From assembly GCF_947495255.1 (NCBI RefSeq), contig NZ_CANLYI010000001.1:486044-550043 (forward strand): a stretch of DNA of 64,000 bases, written 5' to 3'. Shown here piece after piece: positions 24,582 to 31,764 of the stretch. A program made the position numbers and the translations under genes. This DNA is from an uncultured Winogradskyella sp. (GTDB lineage: Bacteria; Bacteroidota; Bacteroidia; Flavobacteriales; Flavobacteriaceae). Numbering within the stretch: the stretch's first letter is position 1; each line of letters starts with the position of its first letter. Under the pieces are notes generated by a model. The model worked only from the letters and a program-made list of their open reading frames with translations, had not been told where the DNA came from and did no database searches.

Positions 24582-25298
24582 ATGGAAAACCAAACCCCAA
24601 ACCACTCATCATCAAAAATACTAATAGGCGACCTATCTGAAGTAGAACGTGTAGCATTTTATAAAAAAACATATTCGCATGTTGCTGGAGGCGTCCTTGT
24701 ATTTATACTTTTTGAATATTTATTATTGCAAAGTGAAACATTAATCGAATTTATGCTTTCTATGACTCAAGGTTATAAATGGTTGATTATGCTTGGTGGA
24801 TTTATGTTAGCTACTAATTATGCCGAAAGTATGGCATTACGCACAACAGATAAAAACAAACAATATTTAGCTTATGGTATCTATATCTTTTTTGAAGCTC
24901 TTATTTTTGTACCAATGATTTACATTGCTGCGGTATATATGGATTCTGGTACAGAAATTCTATATCAAGCTTCTATTGTAACGCTAGCATTGTTCTCAGG
25001 TCTATCTGCAGCTGTGTTATTAACTAAAAAGGACTTTTCATTCTTAAAGACAGGTTTAACTATTGGTTTCTTTATTGCTATTGGATTAATTATAGCTGGA
25101 AGTCTTTTTGGTTTTAACTTAGGTTTATGGTTTTCTGTAGGTATGTGTTTACTTGCTGGAGGTTCTATATTATACCAAACATCGAACTTAGTTAAGAAAT
25201 ATGGTGTAGAAGATTATATACCTGCTGCATTAGGGTTATTTGCTTCATTGATGTTATTATTCTGGTATATCTTAAGAATATTTATGTCTAGAGATTAA
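24582..25298 (+). CDS. Bax inhibitor-1/YccA family membrane protein
   Basis: A 238-residue protein with a short hydrophilic N terminus and about seven membrane helices. F-Y-K-K-T-Y-S-H-V-A-G-G-V, the central A-A-V-L-L-T-K-K-D-F-S-F-L-K and G-S-I-L-Y-Q-T-S-N-L-V-K-K-Y fit the Bax-inhibitor-1 family (the last is near its C-terminal pH-sensing segment). Relatives conduct calcium or protons; in bacteria the role is unclear. It is a single-gene unit bounded by terminators. Confidence 0.88.
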   Translation: MENQTPNHSSSKILIGDLSEVERVAFYKKTYSHVAGGVLVFILFEYLLLQSETLIEFMLSMTQGYKWLIMLGGFMLATNYAESMALRTTDKNKQYLAYGIYIFFEALIFVPMIYIAAVYMDSGTEILYQASIVTLALFSGLSAAVLLTKKDFSFLKTGLTIGFFIAIGLIIAGSLFGFNLGLWFSVGMCLLAGGSILYQTSNLVKKYGVEDYIPAALGLFASLMLLFWYILRIFMSRD

Positions 25299-25318
25299 TC
25301 ACAATTTATATATTAAAC

Positions 25319-25350
25319 AAAAAGCCCAACTAAATTTAGTTGGGCTTTTT
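25319..25350 (+). terminator. Intrinsic terminator after the Bax-inhibitor-like gene
   Basis: A perfect 16-bp palindrome, AAAAAGCCCAACTAAA / TTTAGTTGGGCTTTTT. It can also work on the minus strand. Confidence 0.9.
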
Positions 25351-25432
25351 GTTTGAGTTATTTTATTTTGACCGATTTTTTGTTAAAAAAAAGCGAACAA
25401 GGTTAATATAGAGCATATATCTATTAAATCTA

Positions 25433-25466
25433 TTGTTTTCTAAGGCTTATATGGTACGTAAATTTG
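25433..25466 (+). promoter_or_regulatory. Promoter TTG (25433) and TAAATTTG (25459) for the micro-gene pair
   Basis: A TTG at 25433-25435 and a perfect -7 box at 25459-25466 lie 23 bases apart, 48 bases before the first 35-codon gene. The stretch 25351-25432 shows nothing else. Confidence 0.6.
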
Positions 25467-25513
25467 CACCCGATTTAAAATGAACCCCAAATAGATTAAA
25501 AATAAAATAGATT

Positions 25514-25621
25514 ATGAAAACAAGTAATAGAAAAGTAGCAGAAAGTAAAGTTGGAACAAGAACAATAAAATTTGGTAACTCAAGTGCAATGGTTTGGAAT
25601 ACAAAAAGACGTTACAAATAA
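25514..25621 (+). CDS. 35-residue basic protein, copy A (novel family)
   Basis: A 35-codon gene from ATG to TAA. The product is strongly basic, with S-K-V-G-T-R-T (11-17), F-G-N-S-S (20-24), then V-W-N-T-K-R-R-Y-K at the C terminus. It has no signal peptide or membrane helix. It aligns without gaps to the next gene, 20 of 35 residues identical, including V-G-T, F-x-N, and W-N-T-x-R-R-Y-K, which is far beyond chance for two neighbouring frames. Promoter, two genes and terminator form a small operon in a gap otherwise left blank. The family is not one I recognise; a nucleic-acid or ribosome-binding role is a guess from charge only. Confidence 0.8.
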   Translation: MKTSNRKVAESKVGTRTIKFGNSSAMVWNTKRRYK

Positions 25622-25673
25622 ATACAAGCTCAGTTTTAAAAGCAAAAGCTAAAATAGATTTAATAAAGACAGC

Positions 25674-25781
25674 ATGAAAAATAGTATCAAAACAGTAGGA
25701 GAAAATAAGGTCGGAACAAAAACTAAAATATTTAGTAATACAAGTTCATTGATTTGGAATACTAGAAGACGATATAAATAA
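25674..25781 (+). CDS. 35-residue basic protein, copy B (novel family)
   Basis: The second 35-codon gene, 52 bases after copy A. It keeps E-N-K-V-G-T-K-T and I-W-N-T-R-R-R-Y-K and has the same length. Differences are mostly conservative (Lys/Arg, Ile/Val, Leu/Met), and many aligned codons differ at the third base (for example GTT/GTC, AAC/AAT, CGT/CGA, TAC/TAT), as expected for a protein under selection after duplication. It is followed 22 bases later by a strong terminator. A spacer between the two copies contains no other gene. Confidence 0.8.
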   Translation: MKNSIKTVGENKVGTKTKIFSNTSSLIWNTRRRYK

Positions 25782-25802
25782 TAAAAGAATTATTATAAAA
25801 AT

Positions 25803-25835
25803 AAAAAGCCCAATTGATTTCTCAATTGGGCTTTT
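25803..25835. terminator. Bidirectional terminator between the micro-gene pair and rng
   Basis: Stem AAAAGCCCAATTGA (25804-25817) / TCAATTGGGCTTTT (25822-25835) with A/T runs on both sides, so it can end the plus-strand micro-operon and minus-strand rng. Confidence 0.9.
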
Positions 25836-25845
25836 CTAATAGATA

Positions 25846-27390
25846 TTATTTGATTTTGTTACCATCTTTATCATAAAAATGGTATTCAAGATAAGTGTAA
25901 GCATCTCTAGGTAAAACTTTTACCCATTTTTTGTGTTCAACAAACCACTTTGAACGTACTGATGGAAACCCTTTGGTTAAAAAGGCTGCTATAAAAGGGT
26001 GTGTATTAAGTGTTACCTTCTTATAGTCTTTTTTGAAAATGCGCTCTAGGTCTTGATTAATACGTTCTATCACCTTAATTGGTGCTTCGATTTCATCGCC
26101 TCCTACGAGGTTAGGATTTTCTTCTTTCGTTTTAATATTGCGTTCTGGCCTAACGCGTTGTCTGGTTATTTGCACTAAACCAAACTTACTCGGCGGCAAT
26201 ATTTTGTGCTTTGCTTTATCATCCTTCATCTCATCTCTAAGATAATTGAAAAGCTTTTTTCTGTTCTCTGCTTTGCCCATATCAATGAAATCGATAACAA
26301 TAATTCCTCCCATATCACGTAAACGTAATTGGCGAGCAATTTCTTGAGCAGAAATCATATTGACTTCTAAGGCAGTATCTTCTTGGTTCTTCTCTTTGTT
26401 AGAGCGATTACCACTGTTTACATCTACAACATGAAGGGCTTCAGTATGTTCTATAACCAAATAGGCGCCTTTTGCCATAGATACGGTTCGTCCAAATGAT
26501 GTTTTTATTTGACGTTCAATGCCAAATTTTTCAAAAATAGGAACACCATTTTTATAGTATTTCACTATAGACTCTTTGTTTGGTGCAATTTGTTGCACAT
26601 AATCTTTTACTTGTACATACATTTCTTCATCGTCTACAACAATACCAGAAAATGAATCATTAAAGATATCTCTCAGAATTGAGGATGCTTTGTTCATTTC
26701 TCCCAGTACTTTAGTTGGGTGATGTGATTTGTACAACTTTTTACACATTGCTGTCCATCGATCCAGCAAATTTTGTAAATCACTATCGAGCTCGGCAACT
26801 TTTTTGCCTTCTGCTACTGTACGAATAATAACTCCAAAACCTTTAGGTGTGATACTTTTTACTAGTCTTTTTAAGCGATCTTTTTCTTCTTGCGAATCAA
26901 TCTTTTGAGAAATTGAAATACGATTAGAAAAAGGTACTAAGACAATGTATCTTCCAGCAATAGACAATTCTGAGCTAATGCGTGGTCCCTTTGTAGAGAT
27001 TGGTTCTTTTACTACTTGTACTAATAAGGATTGATTAGATTTAATAGCATTTGCTATGCTACCATTTTTATCTAAATCTTTCTCCATAGGAAAGTCCTTA
27101 AGGGTATAATCCTTAAGTTTCCCTGTGCTTACACGCTTAATGAATTTTAAAAGTGAAGGCAATTGCGGTCCTAGATCATGATAGTGTAAAAAACCATCTT
27201 TCTCATAGCCAACGTTAACAAACGCAGCGTTTAAACCAGGAATAACCTTGCGAATTTTGGCAATAAAAATATCACCTACCGCAAAGTTGTTATCCTCTTC
27301 GTCTTTGTGTAATTCAATAAGTTTTCCATCTTTTAATAAAGCAAAATCAACAATATCTGAACTCGATCTTACGATTAATTCATTGTTCAT
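25846..27390 (-). CDS. rng: Ribonuclease G (RNase E/G family)
   Basis: A 514-residue endoribonuclease. An N-terminal S1 domain (V-G-D-I-F-I-A-K-I-R-K-V-I-P-G-L-N-A-A-F-V-N-V-G, about residues 37-60) leads to the catalytic core with H-V-V-D-V-N-S-G-N-R and G-G-I-I-V-I-D-F-I-D-M, which carry the metal-binding aspartates. It lacks the long C-terminal scaffold of RNase E, matching RNase G. Known roles are rRNA 5'-end maturation and mRNA decay. The 29-residue ribosomal-type gene lies upstream on the same strand but is separated by its own terminator. Confidence 0.95.
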   Translation of the reverse strand: MNNELIVRSSSDIVDFALLKDGKLIELHKDEEDNNFAVGDIFIAKIRKVIPGLNAAFVNVGYEKDGFLHYHDLGPQLPSLLKFIKRVSTGKLKDYTLKDFPMEKDLDKNGSIANAIKSNQSLLVQVVKEPISTKGPRISSELSIAGRYIVLVPFSNRISISQKIDSQEEKDRLKRLVKSITPKGFGVIIRTVAEGKKVAELDSDLQNLLDRWTAMCKKLYKSHHPTKVLGEMNKASSILRDIFNDSFSGIVVDDEEMYVQVKDYVQQIAPNKESIVKYYKNGVPIFEKFGIERQIKTSFGRTVSMAKGAYLVIEHTEALHVVDVNSGNRSNKEKNQEDTALEVNMISAQEIARQLRLRDMGGIIVIDFIDMGKAENRKKLFNYLRDEMKDDKAKHKILPPSKFGLVQITRQRVRPERNIKTKEENPNLVGGDEIEAPIKVIERINQDLERIFKKDYKKVTLNTHPFIAAFLTKGFPSVRSKWFVEHKKWVKVLPRDAYTYLEYHFYDKDGNKIK

Positions 27391-27530
27391 AATGTTAATT
27401 TATATCTAACTCTTAATTGAGATAGATGGAGTTTACTAAATTATTTGACACAGGATGTAATATCCAACAAATTTGCCTCACTCTATTAAATGCCGCAAAT
27501 TCTATATCAAAGAACGTTTCTTTAAAACTG

Positions 27531-27559
27531 AAAAAAGTAGTTTTTAAAACTACTTTTTT
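27531..27559 (-). terminator. Terminator after the bS22-like gene
   Basis: Stem AAAAAAGTAGTTTT / AAAACTACTTTTTT with a one-base centre, 4 bases beyond the stop of the small gene; symmetrical, so it could act on either strand. Confidence 0.8.
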
Positions 27560-27563
27560 CAAT

Positions 27564-27653
27564 TTATTTTTTCTTGTGACGATTAGCGCGTCTACGTTTC
27601 TTACGCTTGTGCGTCGCTACCTTGTGTCTTTTTCTTTTCTTACCACTTGGCAT
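27564..27653 (-). CDS. 29-residue AURKAIP1/COX24-domain (bS22/mS38-like) protein
   Basis: A 29-codon gene, M-P-S-G-K-K-R-K-R-H-K-V-A-T-H-K-R-K-K-R, then R-R-A-N-R-H-K-K-K. It is almost entirely Lys, Arg and His and matches the COX24/AURKAIP1 motif family that includes mitochondrial mS38 and actinobacterial small-subunit protein bS22. A place on the ribosome is therefore likely in this phylum too, but is inferred. It has its own terminator and sits between HU and rng. It is easily missed because of its size. Confidence 0.85.
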   Translation of the reverse strand: MPSGKKRKRHKVATHKRKKRRRANRHKKK

Positions 27654-27697
27654 AATAAATAATGCTTTTTAATTAATATTTTGTTTTAAATGCTTTC

Positions 27698-27988
27698 TTA
27701 GTTAACCTCAACATTAGATTTAACACCTTCTAAAAATACTTTAGCAGGCTTAAATGCTGGTATGTTGTGAGCTGGTATTTTTATTGTAGTATTCTTTGAA
27801 ATATTACGACCTGTTTTTTCAGCTCTTGTTTTAATGATGAAACTTCCAAAACCTCTTAAATAAACGTTATCTCCGCTTTCTAAAGATGTTTTTACTTCTT
27901 CCATAAAGGTTTCAACCGTTGCTTGAACGTCACCTTTTTCAATACCTAACTTGTCAGATATTTTTGCTACCAAATCGGCTTTTGTCAT
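27698..27988 (-). CDS. HU-family DNA-binding protein
   Basis: A 96-residue HU/IHF protein: M-T-K-A-D-L-V-A-K-I-S-D-K-L at the start, L-R-G-F-G-S-F-I-I-K at the centre, and the DNA-grasping arm T-G-R-N-I-S-K-N-T-T-I-K-I-P...F-K-P-A-K. It bends and compacts DNA as a dimer. The open frame continues 22 codons upstream, but homology and length place the start at the ATG at 27988. It is divergent from mutY. Confidence 0.95.
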   Translation of the reverse strand: MTKADLVAKISDKLGIEKGDVQATVETFMEEVKTSLESGDNVYLRGFGSFIIKTRAEKTGRNISKNTTIKIPAHNIPAFKPAKVFLEGVKSNVEVN

Positions 27989-28096
27989 TATTATTAGTTT
28001 TAGGGTTACTATAAAAATTCTAAGGGATTGCAAATATAGGTAATTTAATTTCAATATTTCAAACGTAATTAATTAAAATTTAAGCCTATAAACAAT

Positions 28097-28104
28097 TAAT
28101 TTTG
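28097..28104 (+). promoter_or_regulatory. mutY -7 box TAATTTTG
   Basis: A perfect TAnnTTTG box 22 bases before the mutY ATG at 28126. Confidence 0.55.
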
Positions 28105-28125
28105 CTTTAACCCTTAAAAAGCAAA

Positions 28126-29166
28126 ATGGATTTCAAATTTACACTAATTAACTGGTATTCAATAAACAAAAGAGAATTACCATGGCGAAAAACTAAAAAT
28201 CCATATAACATTTGGCTTTCAGAAATAATTTTACAGCAAACTCAGGTAAAACAAGGCCAACCATATTATGAAGCTTTTGTGTCTAAATACCCTACAATTT
28301 TTGATTTAGCCTCTGCTTCAGAAACTGAGGTTTTAAAATTATGGCAAGGTCTAGGTTATTACTCTAGAGCCAGAAACTTACATACTACTGCAAAACATAT
28401 TGTAAATGAGCTAAATGGTGTGTTTCCTAACAATTATAAAGATTTACTAAAACTAAAAGGTGTTGGTGATTATACGGCAAGCGCAATTTCTTCTATTGCA
28501 TTTAATGAAGTTGCTGCCGTGGTTGATGGCAATGTGTACCGTGTTCTGTCGCGTTACTTCGGAATTGACACGCCTATAAATTCAACTTTAGGAATCAAAG
28601 AATTTAAAAAATTAGCATCTACTTTAATAGATACTGAGCAACCAGATATTTATAATCAAGCAATTATGGAATTTGGTGCTTTACAATGTAAACCCAAAAA
28701 TCCAGACTGTGATAGCTGCCCTTTAAGAGCGAGTTGCGTTGCTCTTCAGAAAAAAACAGTGGATGTACTACCTGTTAAATTGAAAAAAACGAAGGTCACG
28801 ACTAAATATTTCAACTTTTTAGTTTGTATTGATTCAAACAATAAAATACTCTTTGAAAAACGAACTCATAAAGGTATTTGGCAAAACCTCTATCAATTTC
28901 CCTTAATAGAATCTGAAAAGAGTCTAACTTCAGATGAATTTCAACTTTTAAATATTGAAGATACTTTATTAAAAACCTCATTTAAAGATTATGCTCTATA
29001 TAATGAAACAGATATTGTGCATAAATTGTCACATCAGCATCTGTATACTAAATTCTGGATTATCGAGGCAGAACAGCTACCTATTGAAGCAATTCCTATT
29101 AATTCTCTCACTAAATATCCTGCTCCTGTTCTAATTAGTGACTTCATTGAAAGCTTCAAATTTTAG
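28126..29166 (+). CDS. mutY: A/G-specific adenine glycosylase MutY
   Basis: A 346-residue DNA repair enzyme removing adenine paired with 8-oxoguanine. The helix-hairpin-helix and catalytic region (L-K-G-V-G-D-Y-T-A-S-A-I, V-D-G-N-V-Y-R-V-L-S-R) is followed by the 4Fe-4S ligands C-x6-C-x2-C-x5-C at about residues 188-204. The C-terminal 120 residues form the NUDIX-like 8-oxoG recognition domain (G-I-W-Q-N-L-Y-Q-F-P). It leads the mutY-ssb-gldE-gldD group. Confidence 0.97.
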   Translation: MDFKFTLINWYSINKRELPWRKTKNPYNIWLSEIILQQTQVKQGQPYYEAFVSKYPTIFDLASASETEVLKLWQGLGYYSRARNLHTTAKHIVNELNGVFPNNYKDLLKLKGVGDYTASAISSIAFNEVAAVVDGNVYRVLSRYFGIDTPINSTLGIKEFKKLASTLIDTEQPDIYNQAIMEFGALQCKPKNPDCDSCPLRASCVALQKKTVDVLPVKLKKTKVTTKYFNFLVCIDSNNKILFEKRTHKGIWQNLYQFPLIESEKSLTSDEFQLLNIEDTLLKTSFKDYALYNETDIVHKLSHQHLYTKFWIIEAEQLPIEAIPINSLTKYPAPVLISDFIESFKF

Positions 29167-29223
29167 AATCTAAAAGAAATCACATTTTTTTAGTACTTTT
29201 AAAGTAGTGATTATACAAATGAG

Positions 29224-29231
29224 TAACTTTG
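29224..29231 (+). promoter_or_regulatory. ssb -7 box TAACTTTG
   Basis: A perfect TAnnTTTG box 20 bases before the ssb ATG at 29251; it supports that ATG over the TTG at 29242. Confidence 0.6.
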
Positions 29232-29250
29232 CAACTTAAATTTGAATATT

Positions 29251-29697
29251 ATGGCTGGAACATTAAATAAAGTAATGCTTATCGGAAATTTAGGAGACGA
29301 AGTAAAAATGCATTATTTTGATGATAAAAATTGTGTTGGTCGTTTCCCTATAGCTACAAGTGAGTCTTATGTTAGTAAACAAACTAATGAGAGAATTACT
29401 AATACCGAATGGCATAATATTGTTGTAAGAAATAAAGCAGCTGAAATTTGTGAGAAGTATTTATCTAAAGGTGATAAAATTTATATAGAAGGACGTATTA
29501 AGACTAGAAAATGGACAGATGATAAAGGCATGGAACGTTATTCTACAGAAATTCAATGTGATGAATTTACGTTTTTAACACCAAAAACGGATCAGCAACA
29601 ATCACAAAAAACAAATACACCAGCTTCTAATCCTCAATCACCACAATCTGCTCCAATAAATGAAGCACCAAAAGGTGATGATGATTTACCTTTTTAA
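29251..29697 (+). CDS. ssb: Single-stranded DNA-binding protein
   Basis: A 148-residue SSB: N-terminal OB-fold (L-N-K-V-M-L-I-G-N-L-G-D-E-V, I-T-N-T-E-W-H-N-I-V, G-D-K-I-Y-I-E-G-R-I-K-T-R-K-W) and a Gln/Pro/Ser-rich linker ending G-D-D-D-L-P-F, the docking tip for repair and replication partners. It protects single-stranded DNA as a tetramer. The start is the ATG at 29251, fitting the promoter box. gldE follows after 19 bases, suggesting co-transcription of ssb, gldE and gldD. Confidence 0.97.
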   Translation: MAGTLNKVMLIGNLGDEVKMHYFDDKNCVGRFPIATSESYVSKQTNERITNTEWHNIVVRNKAAEICEKYLSKGDKIYIEGRIKTRKWTDDKGMERYSTEIQCDEFTFLTPKTDQQQSQKTNTPASNPQSPQSAPINEAPKGDDDLPF

Positions 29698-29716
29698 TTT
29701 CTAAACTAACATTGTC

Positions 29717-31027
29717 TTGGACCCAGAACCCACGGTTTTATTCATAAATTCTCTAATTATCAATACCTCGTTTATATCGAGTATTGTTTTACTTATTGTC
29801 TTACTAATTTGTTCTGCTTTAATTTCAGGAGCTGAAGTTGCATTGTTTTCACTTACCAAATCGGATTTAAATGAAGGTTTAGAAAACGATTCGCCAGCAA
29901 TGCAAATTATTGCCAAGCTATTAGAACGTCCAAAAAAGTTATTAGCAACAATTTTAGTGGCTAATAACTTTATAAACATTGCCGTTGTATTGTTATTTGC
30001 TTTTATTGGTGAAACCATTTTTGATAGCATTACAAATACACTTGTTCGTTTTTTAGTTGAAGTTGTTTCAGCTACTTTTTTAATTTTATTATTTGGCGAA
30101 ATTATTCCGAAAATATATGCAAGTAGAAATAGTGTAAAATTCTCTTCATTTATGTCTAGGCCTTTAAAGGTTTTAGACTTTATGTTGTCGCCTCTTAGTC
30201 TTCCGATGCGTTATGTCACGATTAAAATTCAGAATAAATTTGGAAAACAACGTTCTAACCTTAGTGTAGATCAATTATCACAAGCTTTAGAATTAACCAA
30301 TCAAGAAGACACAACACAAGAAGAACAAAAGATATTACAAGGTATTGTTTCCTTTGGTAATACAGATACCAAGCAAGTAATGCGTCCTAGAATGGACTTA
30401 TTTGCGCTAAGTATTGATACACCTTTTGAAACTATTATAAAAGAAATAATTGATAATGGGTATTCTAGAATTCCAGTATACGAAGAAAGTATAGACACCA
30501 TTATAGGCGTACTTTATGTAAAAGATCTTCTTCCACATTTAAATAAGAAAACTTTTGATTGGACTACCATTCTAAGAGAACCATTTTTTGTACCTGCAAA
30601 TAAGAAATTAGATGACTTAATGGTAGAGTTTCAAACCAAAAAAGTACATCTAGCAGTTGTTGTAGATGAATATGGTGGAACCTCTGGTTTGGTTTCACTC
30701 GAAGATATTATTGAAGAAATTGTAGGTGATATTAGTGATGAGTATGATGATGAAGATTTAATATACACTAAACTAGACGACAACAACTATAGCTTTGAAG
30801 GTAAAACACCTTTAAAAGATGTTTACAAAATAGTTGGTATTGATACTGATGCTGAATTTTTTGAAGCCAAAAAAGGTGAGGCTGAAACACTGGCAGGATT
30901 TGTATTAGAAATCTCAGGAGGTTTCCCAAGAATAGGAAGTAAAATAAATTTTGAAAATTACGTATTTACAATAGAGTCTTTGGAGCGCAAGCGTATAAAG
31001 CAGATTAAACTTACATTATTAGAATAA
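29717..31027 (+). CDS. gldE: Gliding motility-associated protein GldE (CNNM/CBS family)
   Basis: A 436-residue inner-membrane protein: about four N-terminal helices with the DUF21 text I-S-G-A-E-V-A-L-F-S-L-T-K, a CBS pair (V-M-R-P-R-M-D-L-F-A-L; V-V-V-D-E-Y-G-G-T-S-G-L-V) and a C-terminal CorC-like domain. This is the TlyC/CNNM fold. GldE supports gliding with GldD, which follows here. It starts at a TTG (29717) giving M-D-P-E-P-T, a start with no nearer ATG before the first helix. It may help assemble the type IX secretion/gliding machinery; its transport activity is unproven. Confidence 0.93.
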   Translation: MDPEPTVLFINSLIINTSFISSIVLLIVLLICSALISGAEVALFSLTKSDLNEGLENDSPAMQIIAKLLERPKKLLATILVANNFINIAVVLLFAFIGETIFDSITNTLVRFLVEVVSATFLILLFGEIIPKIYASRNSVKFSSFMSRPLKVLDFMLSPLSLPMRYVTIKIQNKFGKQRSNLSVDQLSQALELTNQEDTTQEEQKILQGIVSFGNTDTKQVMRPRMDLFALSIDTPFETIIKEIIDNGYSRIPVYEESIDTIIGVLYVKDLLPHLNKKTFDWTTILREPFFVPANKKLDDLMVEFQTKKVHLAVVVDEYGGTSGLVSLEDIIEEIVGDISDEYDDEDLIYTKLDDNNYSFEGKTPLKDVYKIVGIDTDAEFFEAKKGEAETLAGFVLEISGGFPRIGSKINFENYVFTIESLERKRIKQIKLTLLE

Positions 31028-31113
31028 CTAGAATAAAACGACAGGTTGAAAGTAGTATTATTAAGAAGAATGATTACTGATAAAACATTTATGTCGGACA
31101 AAAAAATAAACAA

Positions 31114-31683
31114 ATGAAACGATTAGCTCTTCCTTTATTAAGTCTATTAATGCTTAGTTGTGGTAATGATCCATTGCCAAAACCAAAAGGTTATTTAAGA
31201 TTAGAATATCCCAATGCTAGCTATGAAAAGGTAATAGTTCCATTACCATTTTCTTTTGAAAAGAATAAGCTTGCAAAACCAATTAGCACAGTGCAAACTG
31301 CTGGTTCTACTAATGGTATTGATATTAAATATCCTGCTTTAAAAGCAACTATTTACTTAACTTATAAAGAGGTTAAAAATGGAAATTTAGATAGTTTGTT
31401 GCGAGATGCGCAGAACCTCACACAAAAACATACCATTAAGGCTGATGAGATTTCTTACAAGGATTTTGAGAGTAAAGAAAACAAGGTTTACGGCATGTTA
31501 TACGAAATTGGAGGTGATGCAGCATCACAATCTCAATTCTACGTTACAGATAGCACTAAGCACTTTTTAAGCGGTTCTTTGTACTTCTATGCTAAACCTA
31601 ATTATGACTCTATATATCCTGCGTCAGAGTATTTAAAAAAGGATATTAAGCATATAATGGAGAGTGTTCATTGGAAAGAATAA
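31114..31683 (+). CDS. gldD: Gliding motility lipoprotein GldD
   Basis: A 189-residue lipoprotein: M-K-R-L-A-L-P-L-L-S-L-L-M-L-S-C with the lipobox Cys at residue 16, then P-K-P-K-G-Y-L-R-L-E-Y-P, the conserved start of GldD. Later Y-G-M-L-Y-E-I-G-G-D-A-A-S-Q-S-Q-F-Y-V-T-D-S fits. GldD is required for gliding in Flavobacterium johnsoniae. It follows gldE by 86 bases and ends at a strong terminator. Confidence 0.94.
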   Translation: MKRLALPLLSLLMLSCGNDPLPKPKGYLRLEYPNASYEKVIVPLPFSFEKNKLAKPISTVQTAGSTNGIDIKYPALKATIYLTYKEVKNGNLDSLLRDAQNLTQKHTIKADEISYKDFESKENKVYGMLYEIGGDAASQSQFYVTDSTKHFLSGSLYFYAKPNYDSIYPASEYLKKDIKHIMESVHWKE

Positions 31684-31702
31684 ATTAAAAATAACATGTA
31701 AT

Positions 31703-31737
31703 AAAAAATGCCACTGAAATTCAGTGGCATTTTTTTA
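31703..31737. terminator. Bidirectional terminator after gldD
   Basis: AAAAAATGCCACTGAA / TTCAGTGGCATTTTTTT; T runs appear on both strands, so it can serve gldD and the convergent lipoprotein gene. Confidence 0.9.
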
Positions 31738-31764
31738 TGTATAAAATAATATCTAGTACTTACC

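Noticed and set aside
27426..27662. A 78-codon plus-strand frame
   Set aside because: It runs through the terminator and is antisense to the 29-residue bS22-like gene, whose near-pure Lys/Arg product is the real signal.
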